A stretch of 64,000 bases of DNA from Bordetella parapertussis (lineage in GTDB: Bacteria > Pseudomonadota > Gammaproteobacteria > Burkholderiales > SG8-41), in the NCBI GenBank assembly GCA_945861275.1, contig CAMATZ010000036.1, forward strand, positions 1 through 64,000. Reading direction: 5' to 3'. The first letter of the stretch is position 1. Every line of letters begins with the position of its first letter. Shown here piece by piece: positions 9,602 through 18,428 of the stretch. The notes under the pieces are model-generated. The model searched no databases. It saw only the letters and a program-made list of their open reading frames with translations, and was not told the DNA's origin. The position numbers and the translations under genes are program-made.

Positions 9602-10437
9602 ACCTTCCACCCGACGGCCGCCGTCCGTTTATCAAAAACCGTTTCAGCCGGCGCGGCATTTACTGGTTGCCGAACCTGTTTACCCTGGCGGCGTTGTTCT
9701 CCGGCTTTTACGCCATTGTGCAGGCGATGAATGAGCGCTTTGAATATGCCGCAATAGGCATTTTTGCCGCCATGGTGCTGGACGGGCTCGATGGCCGCAT
9801 TGCACGACTGACGCGCACGCAAAGCGATTTCGGCGCGGAACTCGACAGCCTGTCCGATATGGTGTCGTTTGGTGTGGCACCCGCGCTGGTGGTTTACACC
9901 TGGGCGTTGCGGGATTTCGCTTTTTCCAAAACCGTGCCGGTGCTGGGGCCGTGGCTCTCCACCAAGCTCGGCTGGATCGCCGCGTTTATCTATTGCGCGT
10001 GCGCGGCACTGCGTCTCGCGCGCTTTAATACCAATCATGACGTCGTTGACAAGCGCTACTTCCAGGGTTTGCCAAGTCCCGCCGCCGCGTGCGTGCTGGC
10101 GGGGCTGGTATGGGCGATTAACGAGTATCAAATCAAGGGCGTGGATGTGAAATGGCTCGCCTGGGGCCTGACTGTGTTTACCGGCTTGACGATGGTGAGC
10201 AATCTGAAGTTCTACAGCGGCAAAGACATCAATTTGCGCAAGAGCGTGCCGTTTTCGGCGCTGGTGGGCATCGCGATGGGATTTGTGGTTTTGTTCGTCT
10301 CCGCCAGCACCTTGCCCGAATTGTTATTTGCGGTGTTCCTGCTGTATTTGCTATCGGGCTACGCGCATTGGATTTGGGACCGCTTCCGCAAGCGCCCGCC
10401 GCCGGCAGACCCGCCCGCATCCAATGCGGCGCCTTGA
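9598..10437 (+). CDS. pssA: CDP-diacylglycerol-serine O-phosphatidyltransferase
   Basis: Membrane enzyme that makes phosphatidylserine, the substrate of the preceding psd product. The CDP-alcohol phosphotransferase signature DG-x2-AR-x8-G-x3-D-x3-D is complete from [12 protein letters not shown] to LDSLSD. It has 279 residues with about eight hydrophobic segments and a Pro-rich C-terminal tail. The ATG at 9598 overlaps the psd stop. Confidence 0.94.
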   Translation: MNLPPDGRRPFIKNRFSRRGIYWLPNLFTLAALFSGFYAIVQAMNERFEYAAIGIFAAMVLDGLDGRIARLTRTQSDFGAELDSLSDMVSFGVAPALVVYTWALRDFAFSKTVPVLGPWLSTKLGWIAAFIYCACAALRLARFNTNHDVVDKRYFQGLPSPAAACVLAGLVWAINEYQIKGVDVKWLAWGLTVFTGLTMVSNLKFYSGKDINLRKSVPFSALVGIAMGFVVLFVSASTLPELLFAVFLLYLLSGYAHWIWDRFRKRPPPADPPASNAAP

Positions 10438-10499
10438 GTTGCAGGCTGCTACGCGCTAAGGTGCAGGCGGCGGCGATACACCGCATCTGAAGGGTTGAC

Positions 10500-11570
10500 A
10501 TGGATACTCTCGATTCCAGTACCGCGCGCCAGGCACGGCATGGCTGGTGGCTGGCGGTAGCGGCCATCGTTTGCGCGCTGATATATTTTCTAAGCCCGAT
10601 ACTGGCGCCGTTTCTGGCGGCGGCAGTGTTGGCCTACATCTTTAACCCGCTGGTCGGGCGCATGTCGCGGCGGATGCCGCGCACACTGGCGGTGAGCATT
10701 GCACTGGCGCTGATCGCCGGTGTGATTCTGGTATTGCTGCTGGTGCTGATGCCGCTGGTAACCAAGCAGGTGAAAACCATCGTCACCCAGTTTCCCCAAT
10801 TCGTGGACTGGATCAAACTGAATCTGGGGCCGCTGGTGCAGCAGCATTTTGGCGTTGAGCTCGACACCGCGCTGCTCAAGGATTGGCTCACCGAACACGC
10901 GAAGGAAGTGCAGGGTTTCGCGGTGCAACTGCTGCCTACACTGAAAAGCGGCGGGCTGGCGCTGCTGGGGCTCATCGGCACCCTGGTGCTGACACCGCTG
11001 GTGCTGTTCTTTTTTATGCGCGATTGGGATGACATGGTTTCACAGGCGGCGACGATGGTTCCGCGCCACTGGAACGACAGGGTGTCCGGCTTACTCAGGG
11101 AAATCGACGCCGTGCTGGGCGAGTTTCTGCGCGGCCAGTTGCTGGTGATGCTGCTGATGGCGGTGTATTACACCATCGCGCTGTGGCTGGTCGGGCTGGA
11201 TTACGCGCTGTCGGTAGGGGTGCTGGCAGGCTGCCTGACCTTCGTGCCGTACCTGGGTGTGATCAGCGGTGCGCTGCTTGCCACGCTGACCGGTGTGTTG
11301 CAGTTCGGCGACCTTACGCATCTGGCGTGGATCTGGGTGGTGTTCATCATCGGCAACGTGCTCGAGGGCTCGGTGTTCGTGCCGTGGCTGGTGGGCGACC
11401 GCATAGGGTTACATCCGGTGGCGGTGATCTTCGCGCTGCTGGCGTTCGGCCAGTTGTTCGGCTTCACCGGCATCCTGATGGCGCTGCCCGCGAGCGCGGC
11501 GCTGCTGGTGTGGCTGCGTCACGTGCGCGATAAATATCTGGCGAGCGGGATGTATGACAACACACCATGA
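10500..11570 (+). CDS. AI-2E family transporter (PerM/TqsA-like permease)
   Basis: 356-residue polytopic membrane protein with hydrophobic segments at about residues 18-55, 60-85, 150-175, 210-300 and 310-340. The motif FVPYLGVISGALLATL and the C-terminal HPVAVIFALLAFGQLFGFTG are typical of AI-2E/PerM proteins, often exporters or Na/H antiporter-like. In betaproteobacteria this gene regularly stands next to hda, as here. The substrate cannot be read from the sequence. Confidence 0.85.
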   Translation: MDTLDSSTARQARHGWWLAVAAIVCALIYFLSPILAPFLAAAVLAYIFNPLVGRMSRRMPRTLAVSIALALIAGVILVLLLVLMPLVTKQVKTIVTQFPQFVDWIKLNLGPLVQQHFGVELDTALLKDWLTEHAKEVQGFAVQLLPTLKSGGLALLGLIGTLVLTPLVLFFFMRDWDDMVSQAATMVPRHWNDRVSGLLREIDAVLGEFLRGQLLVMLLMAVYYTIALWLVGLDYALSVGVLAGCLTFVPYLGVISGALLATLTGVLQFGDLTHLAWIWVVFIIGNVLEGSVFVPWLVGDRIGLHPVAVIFALLAFGQLFGFTGILMALPASAALLVWLRHVRDKYLASGMYDNTP

Positions 11571-11631
11571 TTGCGGAAACCTTCAAGGTCAAGTGCATTT
11601 AATGAATGCCGGCGTGCAAACCCAAGAGCTT

Positions 11632-11735
11632 CACCGCAAAGACGCAAAGGAAACGCAAAGAAAACCTTTGCCTGTCGTTCCTTTGCCTGTCGTTCCTTTG
11701 CGTGTCGTTCTTTGCGTTTTTGCGTCTTTGCGGTG
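11632..11735. repeat. CGCAAAG inverted repeat enclosing three 15-bp tandem repeats
   Basis: The left arm (11632-11660) is CACCGCAAAGACGCAAAG continued by GAAACGCAAAG. The right arm (11710-11735) is close to its reverse complement. The loop holds three head-to-tail 15-mers, CCTTTGCCTGTCGTT at 11665, 11680 and 11695, the last with one change. It lies between the AI-2E gene and hda, where no gene is seen. I know similar CGCAAAG repeats as dispersed intergenic elements in several bacteria; its function here is unknown. Confidence 0.7.
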
Positions 11736-11779
11736 CAGGGGTTGATCGTGCTCAACTTGCAAATGCTTAAGTCCATGTC

Positions 11780-12430
11780 ATGAGGCAGCTTGCGCTGGAC
11801 ATTACTGCGCCGCCTGCGCCAACGTTCGATAATTTTGTGGTGGGCCGCAACGCCGAGGCGCTGGCGCATTTGCGCGCGGCGCTTGCCGGCAGCGGCGAGC
11901 GCTTTGTTTATCTGTGGGGCGCGGCCGGTTGTGGACGCACGCATTTGCTCCAAGCGGCAGCGGCAGGCGCACGTGCGAAGTACATTGCCTGTGCAGCCGG
12001 CAGTGTGTTTGATGACGATGCGCCACTACTCGCCGCCGATGATGTCGAGCGCCTGGGCAGCGACGCACAAGTGGCGCTGTTCCACCGCTACAACACACTG
12101 CGTGAACAGGGCGGTGCGCTAATTGCCAGCGGGCGCGTGCCGCCGGTGCAACTCAAGCTGCGCTCCGATTTATTGACGCGGCTGGGGTGGGGGCTGGTGG
12201 TGCAGGTGTACGCACTGAACGATGAAGAAAAAGCGCAGGCGCTGGCGCAGCATGCGCAGGCGCGCGGCTTCACGCTAGCCAGCGAAGTGATCGCCTACCT
12301 GCTTACCCACGCGCCGCGCGACATGGGCGCATTGTTCGCGACGCTGGACGCGCTCGATCGCCATTCGCTTGAAACCAAGCGCGCGGTGACGGTGCCACTG
12401 CTGCGGGCAGTGCTACTGCGTGATACATAA
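11780..12430 (+). CDS. hda: DnaA regulatory inactivator Hda
   Basis: DnaA-related AAA+ protein which, with the beta clamp, stimulates ATP hydrolysis by DnaA and prevents re-initiation. It has 216 residues. The N-terminus MRQLALDITAPP carries the QLxLD/L-type clamp-binding peptide. The FDNFVVGRNAEA segment and a Walker A-like WGAAGCGRTHLLQA follow, and the DDVERL segment corresponds to Walker B. There is no C-terminal DNA-binding domain IV, which separates it from DnaA. The position next to an AI-2E gene is typical. Confidence 0.92.
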   Translation: MRQLALDITAPPAPTFDNFVVGRNAEALAHLRAALAGSGERFVYLWGAAGCGRTHLLQAAAAGARAKYIACAAGSVFDDDAPLLAADDVERLGSDAQVALFHRYNTLREQGGALIASGRVPPVQLKLRSDLLTRLGWGLVVQVYALNDEEKAQALAQHAQARGFTLASEVIAYLLTHAPRDMGALFATLDALDRHSLETKRAVTVPLLRAVLLRDT

Positions 12431-12448
12431 ACGCAATAAAACACCACC

Positions 12449-13105
12449 ATGAATCTCGCGCTATTTGACCTCGACAATACGCTGCTCGCCGGCGATTCGG
12501 ATTTTGAGTGGGCTCAATTCCTGATCGAGCAGGGCGTGCTCGACCGCGAAGTGTATGAAGCGCAGAACCAGGCGTTTTTTGACCAATACAAAGCGGGCAC
12601 GCTCGACATTCATGCGTTCCTGGATTTTCAGTTAAAGCCGCTGTCGCGCCATCCGCGTGCGCTGCTGGATCAGTGGCATGGCCAATACATGATTAAAAAG
12701 ATCTATCCGATGCTGCGCGCGTCCGCGCGCGCCCTGGTGAACAAGCACATGTGGGATGTGCGGGTGGTGGTTACCGCCACCAACAGTTTTGTCACCGCGC
12801 CGATTGCGCGCGTGTTTGGCATCGAGCATTTAATTGCGACCGAGCCGGAACAGCGTGAAGGTGAATTCACCGGCGGCGTCACCGGTCTGCCGTGCTTTAA
12901 GGAGGGCAAGCCCAGGCGGTTGGAAGCGTGGCTGGCGGCGCGGGGCGAGACCTTGCGTTCGTATGAGAAGGTCTGGTTCTACAGCGATTCGCATAACGAT
13001 TTGCCGCTGTTGGAGTTGGTTAGCCATCCGGTGGCGGTTGATCCGGATGACACGTTGCGGGCGCATGCTGTGGCTGCGGGGTGGCCGGTGATGTCGCTGG
13101 GTTGA
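12449..13105 (+). CDS. HAD-IB family phosphatase (SerB/CicA-like)
   Basis: 218-residue haloacid dehalogenase-type phosphatase. Motif I is FDLDNTLLAGDSD (nucleophile Asp and acid Asp at residues 7 and 9). Motif II is the Thr/Ser of VTATNSF. Motif III/IV is YSDSHNDLPLL with the magnesium-binding Asp pair. It belongs to the HAD-IB subgroup often annotated as SerB-like or CicA; the substrate is unknown and could be a phospho-amino acid or histidinol phosphate. It starts 18 nt after hda. Confidence 0.85.
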   Translation: MNLALFDLDNTLLAGDSDFEWAQFLIEQGVLDREVYEAQNQAFFDQYKAGTLDIHAFLDFQLKPLSRHPRALLDQWHGQYMIKKIYPMLRASARALVNKHMWDVRVVVTATNSFVTAPIARVFGIEHLIATEPEQREGEFTGGVTGLPCFKEGKPRRLEAWLAARGETLRSYEKVWFYSDSHNDLPLLELVSHPVAVDPDDTLRAHAVAAGWPVMSLG

Positions 13106-13209
13106 ATGGTGAAATTGCCGCAATTGGAGAGCGGATGCACGGTGCTTCAACTTCGCCGGGGGCAGCCCGGCGGCTGGTCGCTTTCTTTTGATTTGTCACC
13201 GGCTGGACG

Positions 13210-14175
13210 ATGCGCGCCATAACGGTTCTCGCGGCGAGCGCAGGTATTGCCGCATTGAGCCTGTTTATGGCACTTGCCTGGGGTTCGGCGCCGCTTAGTC
13301 TTCGCGAGGTGTTGGCAGGGCTGTTCGATACCTCATCCGGCATCGAGCACGACATCATCTGGCGGCTGCGTTCGCCGCGCGCGCTGGCGGCATTCGCCTG
13401 TGGCGGATTGCTCGCGCTGGCGGGCGTGCTGTTGCAGGCGCTGCTGCGAAATGCGCTGGCGGATTCATACATACTGGGTGTTTCGGGTGGCGCATCCCTG
13501 GGCGCGCTGGGGGCCATCACACTGGGCGCGGGACTGGCAATGGTGAATGCCGCGGCGCTGATCGGCGCGATTGCTGCGATAGCCATTGTGTTCGGCGTTA
13601 CGTTTCGCGGCGGGCCGTGGAATATCTATCGTTTGTTGTTGTCGGGCGTGGTTTTATCGGCGGGATTCGCGGCGCTGACGAGTTTGATACTGGTGCTCGC
13701 GCCCAGCGCGCAGGTCAAGGGCATGCTGTTCTGGCTGATGGGCGATTTATCCTATGCCGAGAATTCGCTCGCCGCTGCTGTGTTACTGCTGGCATTGACG
13801 CTGGGCGCGATTGCACTGGCGGTACGTCTGGACATACTCGGGCTGGGTGACGCTAAGGCGCGTTCGTTGGGCGTGAGTGTGGTTGCGCTGCAATTGATGG
13901 TGTTCTTCGGCGCGGCGCTGGCGACGGTGGCGGCGGTGATGCTGGGCGGCGCCATCGGTTTTGTCGGGTTGATGATGCCGCATGCGGTGCGCTTGCTGGG
14001 TGTGGTGCGCCATCGTTTGCTGCTGCCGGTATCGGTGCTGGCGGGCGGCAGTTTTCTCACGCTGGCGGACACCTGTGCGCGCACACTATGGGCGCCCCAG
14101 CAATTGCCGGTGGGTATATTCACCGCGCTGATTGGCGTGCCGTGCATGCTATTTTTGTTGGCTCGGCGCGCGTGA
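13210..14175 (+). CDS. FecCD/BtuC-type ABC transporter permease
   Basis: 321-residue membrane subunit of a type II importer for ferric siderophores, haem or cobalamin. The family motifs are RLRSPRALAAFACGGLLALAG and the Gly-rich stretch GVSGGASLGALGAI near residue 95, and about nine or ten hydrophobic segments are visible. It is coupled by GTGA overlap to the ATPase gene. No periplasmic binding protein, TonB receptor or cobalamin riboswitch is visible nearby, so the substrate is undecided. The pair interrupts the usual hda-HAD-pcnB order. Confidence 0.88.
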   Translation: MRAITVLAASAGIAALSLFMALAWGSAPLSLREVLAGLFDTSSGIEHDIIWRLRSPRALAAFACGGLLALAGVLLQALLRNALADSYILGVSGGASLGALGAITLGAGLAMVNAAALIGAIAAIAIVFGVTFRGGPWNIYRLLLSGVVLSAGFAALTSLILVLAPSAQVKGMLFWLMGDLSYAENSLAAAVLLLALTLGAIALAVRLDILGLGDAKARSLGVSVVALQLMVFFGAALATVAAVMLGGAIGFVGLMMPHAVRLLGVVRHRLLLPVSVLAGGSFLTLADTCARTLWAPQQLPVGIFTALIGVPCMLFLLARRA

Positions 14176-14945
14176 CCCTCGCTTGCAAACAGGTCACGCT
14201 GTCGGTCGCGGGGCGTACCTTGTGCGAGGACCTCGAATTCGCGGTGAAGCCGGGCGAAGTGTGGGGCGTGCTCGGCCCCAATGGCAGCGGCAAGACCACG
14301 TTGCTCCATGTCCTCGCGGGACTTGCCGCGCCGGCGAGCGGCGGCGTCATGCTGGATGAAGAGCCGCTGGCGGCGCTAAACGTTATCGCGCGCGCGCGCG
14401 CTGTTGGTGTGTTGCCGCAGCATGAGGATGGTGAATTCTGGGGCACCGCACTTGAATACGTGAGCCTCGGTTGTTTCCCTAATGCGCCGGCGTGGCTGGG
14501 CTGGCAGCGTGATGATGAAGCCGCTGCGCAGGCCGCTTTGAATCAGGTGGGGTTGGCGGATTTTGCCGCGCGCCGTTACGCCACGCTGTCGGGCGGTGAG
14601 CGTCAGCGCGTGCGCATCGCACAACTGCTGGCACAGGCCCCGCGCTACCTGTTGTTGGATGAGCCTTTGCAGCATCTCGATTTGCGCTACCAGATGCAGG
14701 TGCTGGAAGTGGTGGCGGCATTGGCGCGCGATAACAGGAAAAATCATGGCGTAGTCATGGTGCTGCATGATGTGCTGTGGCCCGCACGGGTATGCACCCA
14801 CGCGCTGCTGCTCGATGGCGTGGGCGGCGCTCGCGCGGGCGTAGCGCGCGAGGTTCTGACACAGGAAAACCTTGAGACCCTGTTCGGCTGCGCGCTACTG
14901 CCTGCCGGCGATAAATCCCAGGCGGGCTTTGTGCCCGCGATATAA
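14172..14945 (+). CDS. ABC transporter ATP-binding protein, iron/cobalamin type
   Basis: 257-residue ATPase partner of the preceding permease. Walker A is GPNGSGKTT, the signature is LSGGERQRV, and Walker B is YLLLDEPLQHLD; the H-loop is in VMVLHDVLW. The open frame begins at 14088, but the GTG at 14172 overlaps the permease stop and gives the normal start VTLACKQVTLSVAG. The family is BtuD/FecE-like. Confidence 0.9.
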   Translation: MTLACKQVTLSVAGRTLCEDLEFAVKPGEVWGVLGPNGSGKTTLLHVLAGLAAPASGGVMLDEEPLAALNVIARARAVGVLPQHEDGEFWGTALEYVSLGCFPNAPAWLGWQRDDEAAAQAALNQVGLADFAARRYATLSGGERQRVRIAQLLAQAPRYLLLDEPLQHLDLRYQMQVLEVVAALARDNRKNHGVVMVLHDVLWPARVCTHALLLDGVGGARAGVAREVLTQENLETLFGCALLPAGDKSQAGFVPAI

Positions 14946-14955
14946 TCCGCGCTTC

Positions 14956-16347
14956 ATGATCAAAAAGCTGATCGGCCGGGTTTTTTCCGGAAAGATGTTT
15001 GGCGGGCGCGGAAAATCCGCAGCGCAGGTGTTTGCATTCAAGGAACACGGCGTCGCGCGCGAGCAGATCAGCGCCTGCGCGTTGAGCGTGACCAGTACCC
15101 TGCAAGCCAAAGGGTTTGCCGCGTTCGTGGTGGGCGGCGCGGTACGCGACTTGCTGCTCAAACGCGAGCCGAAAGATTTTGATGTGGCGACCAGCGCCAC
15201 GCCGGAACAGGTGCACCGGCTGTTCCGGCGTTCGCGCATCATCGGCCGGCGTTTTCAGATCGTGCATGTGATGTGCGGGCGCGAGACCGTGGAAGTCTCC
15301 ACCTTTCGCGCGGCGCACGATACCAGCGGCAATGATGCGGATAACACAAGCGCCGGCGCCAGCGGTAATGAAAAAGGTAAAACCGACGAACATGGCCGTA
15401 TTTTGCGTGACAACGTGTTTGGCAATCAGCAGCAGGACGCGACGCGGCGCGATCTTTCGATCAATGCGCTGTTTTACGACCCGGCCACGCAGCAGGTGCA
15501 TGATTATCACAACGGCGTCGCCGATCTGAAAAAACGGCGGTTGCGCATGATCGGTGATCCCAAACAGCGTTACCGGGAAGACCCGGTGCGCATGCTGCGC
15601 GCAGTGCGTTTTGCGGCGGCACTCGATTTTGAGATTGACCCGGCGACGCGCATGCCGATACGCGAACTCGCCGATCTGCTGTCGAACGTGCCACCCGCGC
15701 GCTTGTTCGACGAAATGCTGAAGCTGCTGCTGTCCGGCCACGCCGCTGAAACGGTGAAGCGTCTGCGCAAGGATGGCCTGCACCACGGCTTGCTGCCGTT
15801 GCTGGATGTGATACTCGAGCAGCCGCTGGGCGAGCGTTTTGTGATGCTGGCGCTGAACAACACGGACTTGCGCATACGCGGCGAGAAGGGGGTGTCGCCC
15901 GCGTTTTTGTTTGCGACGCTGTTGTGGCATGAGGTGCTGGCCGCGTGGAAATCCATCGAGGCGGGCGGCGTGCCGCTGATTCCCGCGTTGTTCAAAGCGA
16001 TGGATCAAGTGATGCAATTGCAGGCTGAAAAGCTGGCGATACCGCGGCGCTTCGGCGGCGACATGAAGGACATCTGGGCGATGCAGCCGCGCTTTGAGCA
16101 GCGCTCCGGGCGGCGTCCGTATCGTTTGCTGGAATTGCCGCGCTTTCGCGCCGGCTACGATTTTCTGTTGTTGCGTTGCGAGAGCGGTGAGATCGACAAG
16201 GAAATCGGTGATTGGTGGACGCAGTTTCAGGATGCCGATGCCCCTGAGCGCGAGCGCATGCTGATGTCCGACAGCGGGCCGAAGAAGCGCCGCCGCCGCA
16301 GAAAGCCGCGAGCGCACGGCGACAGCGTGGCCGCGCCAGAAGCGTGA
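14956..16347 (+). CDS. pcnB: Polynucleotide adenylyltransferase (poly(A) polymerase I)
   Basis: Adds 3' poly(A) tails that promote RNA decay. It has 463 residues from the ATG at 14956. The nucleotidyltransferase head contains FVVGGAVRDLLL and the catalytic DFDVAT pair, then QDATRRDLSINALFYD and the RNA-binding segment RYREDPVRMLRAVRFAA. A Ser/Gly/Asn-rich insert of about 20 residues lies inside the head domain (around residues 123-142). The basic C-terminal tail (KKRRRRRKPRAHG) is typical of PcnB rather than tRNA nucleotidyltransferase. It overlaps folK (GTGA). Confidence 0.93.
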   Translation: MIKKLIGRVFSGKMFGGRGKSAAQVFAFKEHGVAREQISACALSVTSTLQAKGFAAFVVGGAVRDLLLKREPKDFDVATSATPEQVHRLFRRSRIIGRRFQIVHVMCGRETVEVSTFRAAHDTSGNDADNTSAGASGNEKGKTDEHGRILRDNVFGNQQQDATRRDLSINALFYDPATQQVHDYHNGVADLKKRRLRMIGDPKQRYREDPVRMLRAVRFAAALDFEIDPATRMPIRELADLLSNVPPARLFDEMLKLLLSGHAAETVKRLRKDGLHHGLLPLLDVILEQPLGERFVMLALNNTDLRIRGEKGVSPAFLFATLLWHEVLAAWKSIEAGGVPLIPALFKAMDQVMQLQAEKLAIPRRFGGDMKDIWAMQPRFEQRSGRRPYRLLELPRFRAGYDFLLLRCESGEIDKEIGDWWTQFQDADAPERERMLMSDSGPKKRRRRRKPRAHGDSVAAPEA

Positions 16348-16847
16348 GCGTCACCTTGGACGTTGCGTATATCGCGCTCGGCAGCAATCTCCAGCAACCA
16401 CGGTGCCAGTTGCAGACGGCGTTCGCGGCGCTGGCGCGTTTGCCTGATACACAACTCATCGCGCAGTCATCGCTGTATCGCAGCGCGCCAGTGGGTTATG
16501 TGAATCAACCGGATTTTGTCAACGCGGTGGCGGCGATCCGCACCGCGCTTACGCCGCGCGCCTTACTCGACGCACTGCTTGCGATTGAGCGCGAGCACGG
16601 GCGTGTGCGCGAGTTTGCGAATGCGCCGCGCACGCTGGATCTGGATATTCTGCTTTACGGCGAGCGCGTGATACGCGCGCCGGGGTTGACGGTGCCGCAC
16701 CCGCGTATGCATGAGCGGGCGTTCGTGCTGGTGCCGCTGGCGCAGATTGCGCCTGGCGTGCGGGTGCCCGGCAGCGGGCGGGCGTGTGATCTGCTGCAAA
16801 ACCTGGATACCACGAGTGTCAGCGTATTGAAAGAAATCGCTGCATGA
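16344..16847 (+). CDS. folK: 2-amino-4-hydroxy-6-hydroxymethyldihydropteridine pyrophosphokinase
   Basis: Transfers pyrophosphate from ATP to hydroxymethyl-dihydropterin in folate synthesis. It has 167 residues starting from a GTG overlapping the pcnB stop. The HPPK signature is clear: YIALGSNLQQP at the start, the loop SSLYRSAPVGYVNQPDF, and the ATP/Mg-binding APRTLDLDILLYG. Its own stop overlaps the next start (ATGA). Confidence 0.95.
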   Translation: MSVTLDVAYIALGSNLQQPRCQLQTAFAALARLPDTQLIAQSSLYRSAPVGYVNQPDFVNAVAAIRTALTPRALLDALLAIEREHGRVREFANAPRTLDLDILLYGERVIRAPGLTVPHPRMHERAFVLVPLAQIAPGVRVPGSGRACDLLQNLDTTSVSVLKEIAA

Positions 16848-17497
16848 AACGGCAAGTGTTACCCGATCGTTTGCGTTACGTGGTGGTGGAAGGCCCCATC
16901 GGCGCCGGTAAAACCAGTCTCACGCGTCTGCTGGCGGAACACTGCGACGGCACAGCGTTGCTTGAAGACCCCGGCGCAAATCCATTTCTTGAGGGTTTTT
17001 ATCGCGATCCACAGCGCCATGCCTTGCCGGCGCAGTTGTTCTTTTTGTTTCAGCGCGCGCAACAGGTGCGCAATCTGGCGCAGTCGGATCTGTTCCGTAA
17101 GGCAACTTTTGCCGATTTCATGTTCGAAAAAGACCCGCTGTTCGCCGGCCTGACGTTGCATGACGATGAACTGAAACTCTACCGCCAAATTTACGCGCAC
17201 CTGAGTTTGCAGTTGCCGGTGCCCGACCTGGTCATTTATCTGCAAGCCACGCCGCAGACACTGATCGAGCGCGTGCAAAAGCGCGCGGCAAGTTACGAAC
17301 GCAGCATCAGCGACGAATATCTGCTGCGCTTGAGCGATACTTACACGCGCTACTTTCATCAATACGATGCGGCGCCGCTGCTGATCGTGAACTCGGACAA
17401 TTTAAACTTTGTTGATTCGGCACCCGATTTTGATTTATTGTTGCAGCGCATTGTCGCCATGCGTGGCCCGCGTGAATTCTTTAGTTCCGGGCGCTGA
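16844..17497 (+). CDS. Deoxynucleoside/deoxyguanosine kinase family protein
   Basis: 217-residue P-loop kinase. Walker A is EGPIGAGKTSL at residues 16-26, and a DFMFEKDPLFA segment and a lid-like RVQKRAASYERSI follow. This fits the dNK/thymidine kinase 2-like family that phosphorylates deoxynucleosides. In betaproteobacteria it sits between folK and panB, as here. The exact nucleoside is not readable. Confidence 0.88.
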   Translation: MKRQVLPDRLRYVVVEGPIGAGKTSLTRLLAEHCDGTALLEDPGANPFLEGFYRDPQRHALPAQLFFLFQRAQQVRNLAQSDLFRKATFADFMFEKDPLFAGLTLHDDELKLYRQIYAHLSLQLPVPDLVIYLQATPQTLIERVQKRAASYERSISDEYLLRLSDTYTRYFHQYDAAPLLIVNSDNLNFVDSAPDFDLLLQRIVAMRGPREFFSSGR

Positions 17498-17542
17498 GCC
17501 CAGTTGTTCGTCGTAACTTATTGTTTTTATTGGTAAAAATAT

Positions 17543-18337
17543 ATGAGAATCACGCTTTCCACACTTCACAAAATGACCCAGGACGGTGACAAGATCACCA
17601 TGCTGACCTGTTACGACGCGAGTTTTGCCGCGCTGCTTGAAGCGGCAGGTGTGGAAACGCTGCTGATTGGCGATTCGCTGGGCAACGTTTTACAGGGGCA
17701 CGAGACCACACTGCCAGTCACCTTGCGAGACATCGTGTATCACACGGCGTGCGTGGCACGGGGCGCCAAGCGTGCGTTCATTATCGGCGACATGCCGTTC
17801 GGCACGTTTCAGTTGAGCCCGGCGGAAACCTTTCGCAATGCCGCTGAAATTATGGCTGCCGGCGCGCAGATGGTGAAACTGGAAGGTGGCGCGCCTATGG
17901 TCGAAACCGTAGCCTATCTGGTGCAGCGCGGCATACCTGTGTGCGGGCACCTCGGCCTCACGCCGCAGTCGGTGCATCAACTCGGCGGTTACAAAGTACA
18001 GGGCCGCCAGCAAAGCGACGCCGAGCGTTTGCTCGAAGACGCCAAGCTACTCGAAGAAGCGGGTGCGGGCATGCTGGTACTCGAAGCCATTCCGTCGCCG
18101 CTGGCGAAGGAGGTCACGGCCGCACTTTCCATTCCCACCATCGGCATCGGCGCGGGTGTTGATTGCGCAGGCCAGGTGCTGGTGCTGCATGACATGCTCG
18201 ATGTGTTCCCGGGCAAGAAAGCCAAGTTTGTGAAAAACTTCATGCAGGGGGCAGGCTCCATACAGGTCGCGGTTGAACGTTATGTAAAAGAAGTCAAGGC
18301 CAAAACGTTTCCCGATCGCGACCATTCTTTTGTCTAG
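17543..18337 (+). CDS. panB: 3-methyl-2-oxobutanoate hydroxymethyltransferase
   Basis: First step of pantothenate synthesis: transfers a hydroxymethyl group from methylene-tetrahydrofolate to 2-oxoisovalerate, the intermediate made by the upstream ilv enzymes. It has 264 residues. Characteristic motifs are [54 protein letters not shown] and PTIGIGAG. It precedes panC. Confidence 0.96.
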   Translation: MRITLSTLHKMTQDGDKITMLTCYDASFAALLEAAGVETLLIGDSLGNVLQGHETTLPVTLRDIVYHTACVARGAKRAFIIGDMPFGTFQLSPAETFRNAAEIMAAGAQMVKLEGGAPMVETVAYLVQRGIPVCGHLGLTPQSVHQLGGYKVQGRQQSDAERLLEDAKLLEEAGAGMLVLEAIPSPLAKEVTAALSIPTIGIGAGVDCAGQVLVLHDMLDVFPGKKAKFVKNFMQGAGSIQVAVERYVKEVKAKTFPDRDHSFV

Positions 18338-18350
18338 CGAACCGTGAATT

Positions 18351-18414
18351 GTGAACAGTGAACCGTAACAATGCCGCGTGGTTTTCTGTTTACTGATTGC
18401 GATTCACTGTTTAC
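18351..18414. repeat. GTGAA-type inverted repeat between panB and panC
   Basis: The arm GTGAACAGTGAA (18351-18362) pairs with TTCACTGTTTAC (18403-18414), 11 of 12 positions, around a loop of about 40 nt. GTGAA words also occur just before it. It is of the same character as the repeat after ilvC and lies in the 91-nt panB-panC gap. Confidence 0.5.
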
Positions 18415-18428
18415 GCATCAATCAAGCA

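Noticed and set aside
13106-13209. Possible cobalamin riboswitch ahead of the ABC permease.
   Set aside because: No B12-box-like sequence is visible; only a short CGCCGGG/CCCGGCG hairpin without an adjacent T run.
14755-16317. 520-codon open frame antisense to pcnB.
   Set aside because: The His/Arg/Gln-rich translation is typical of antisense shadows in GC-rich DNA; pcnB motifs on the + strand are unambiguous.
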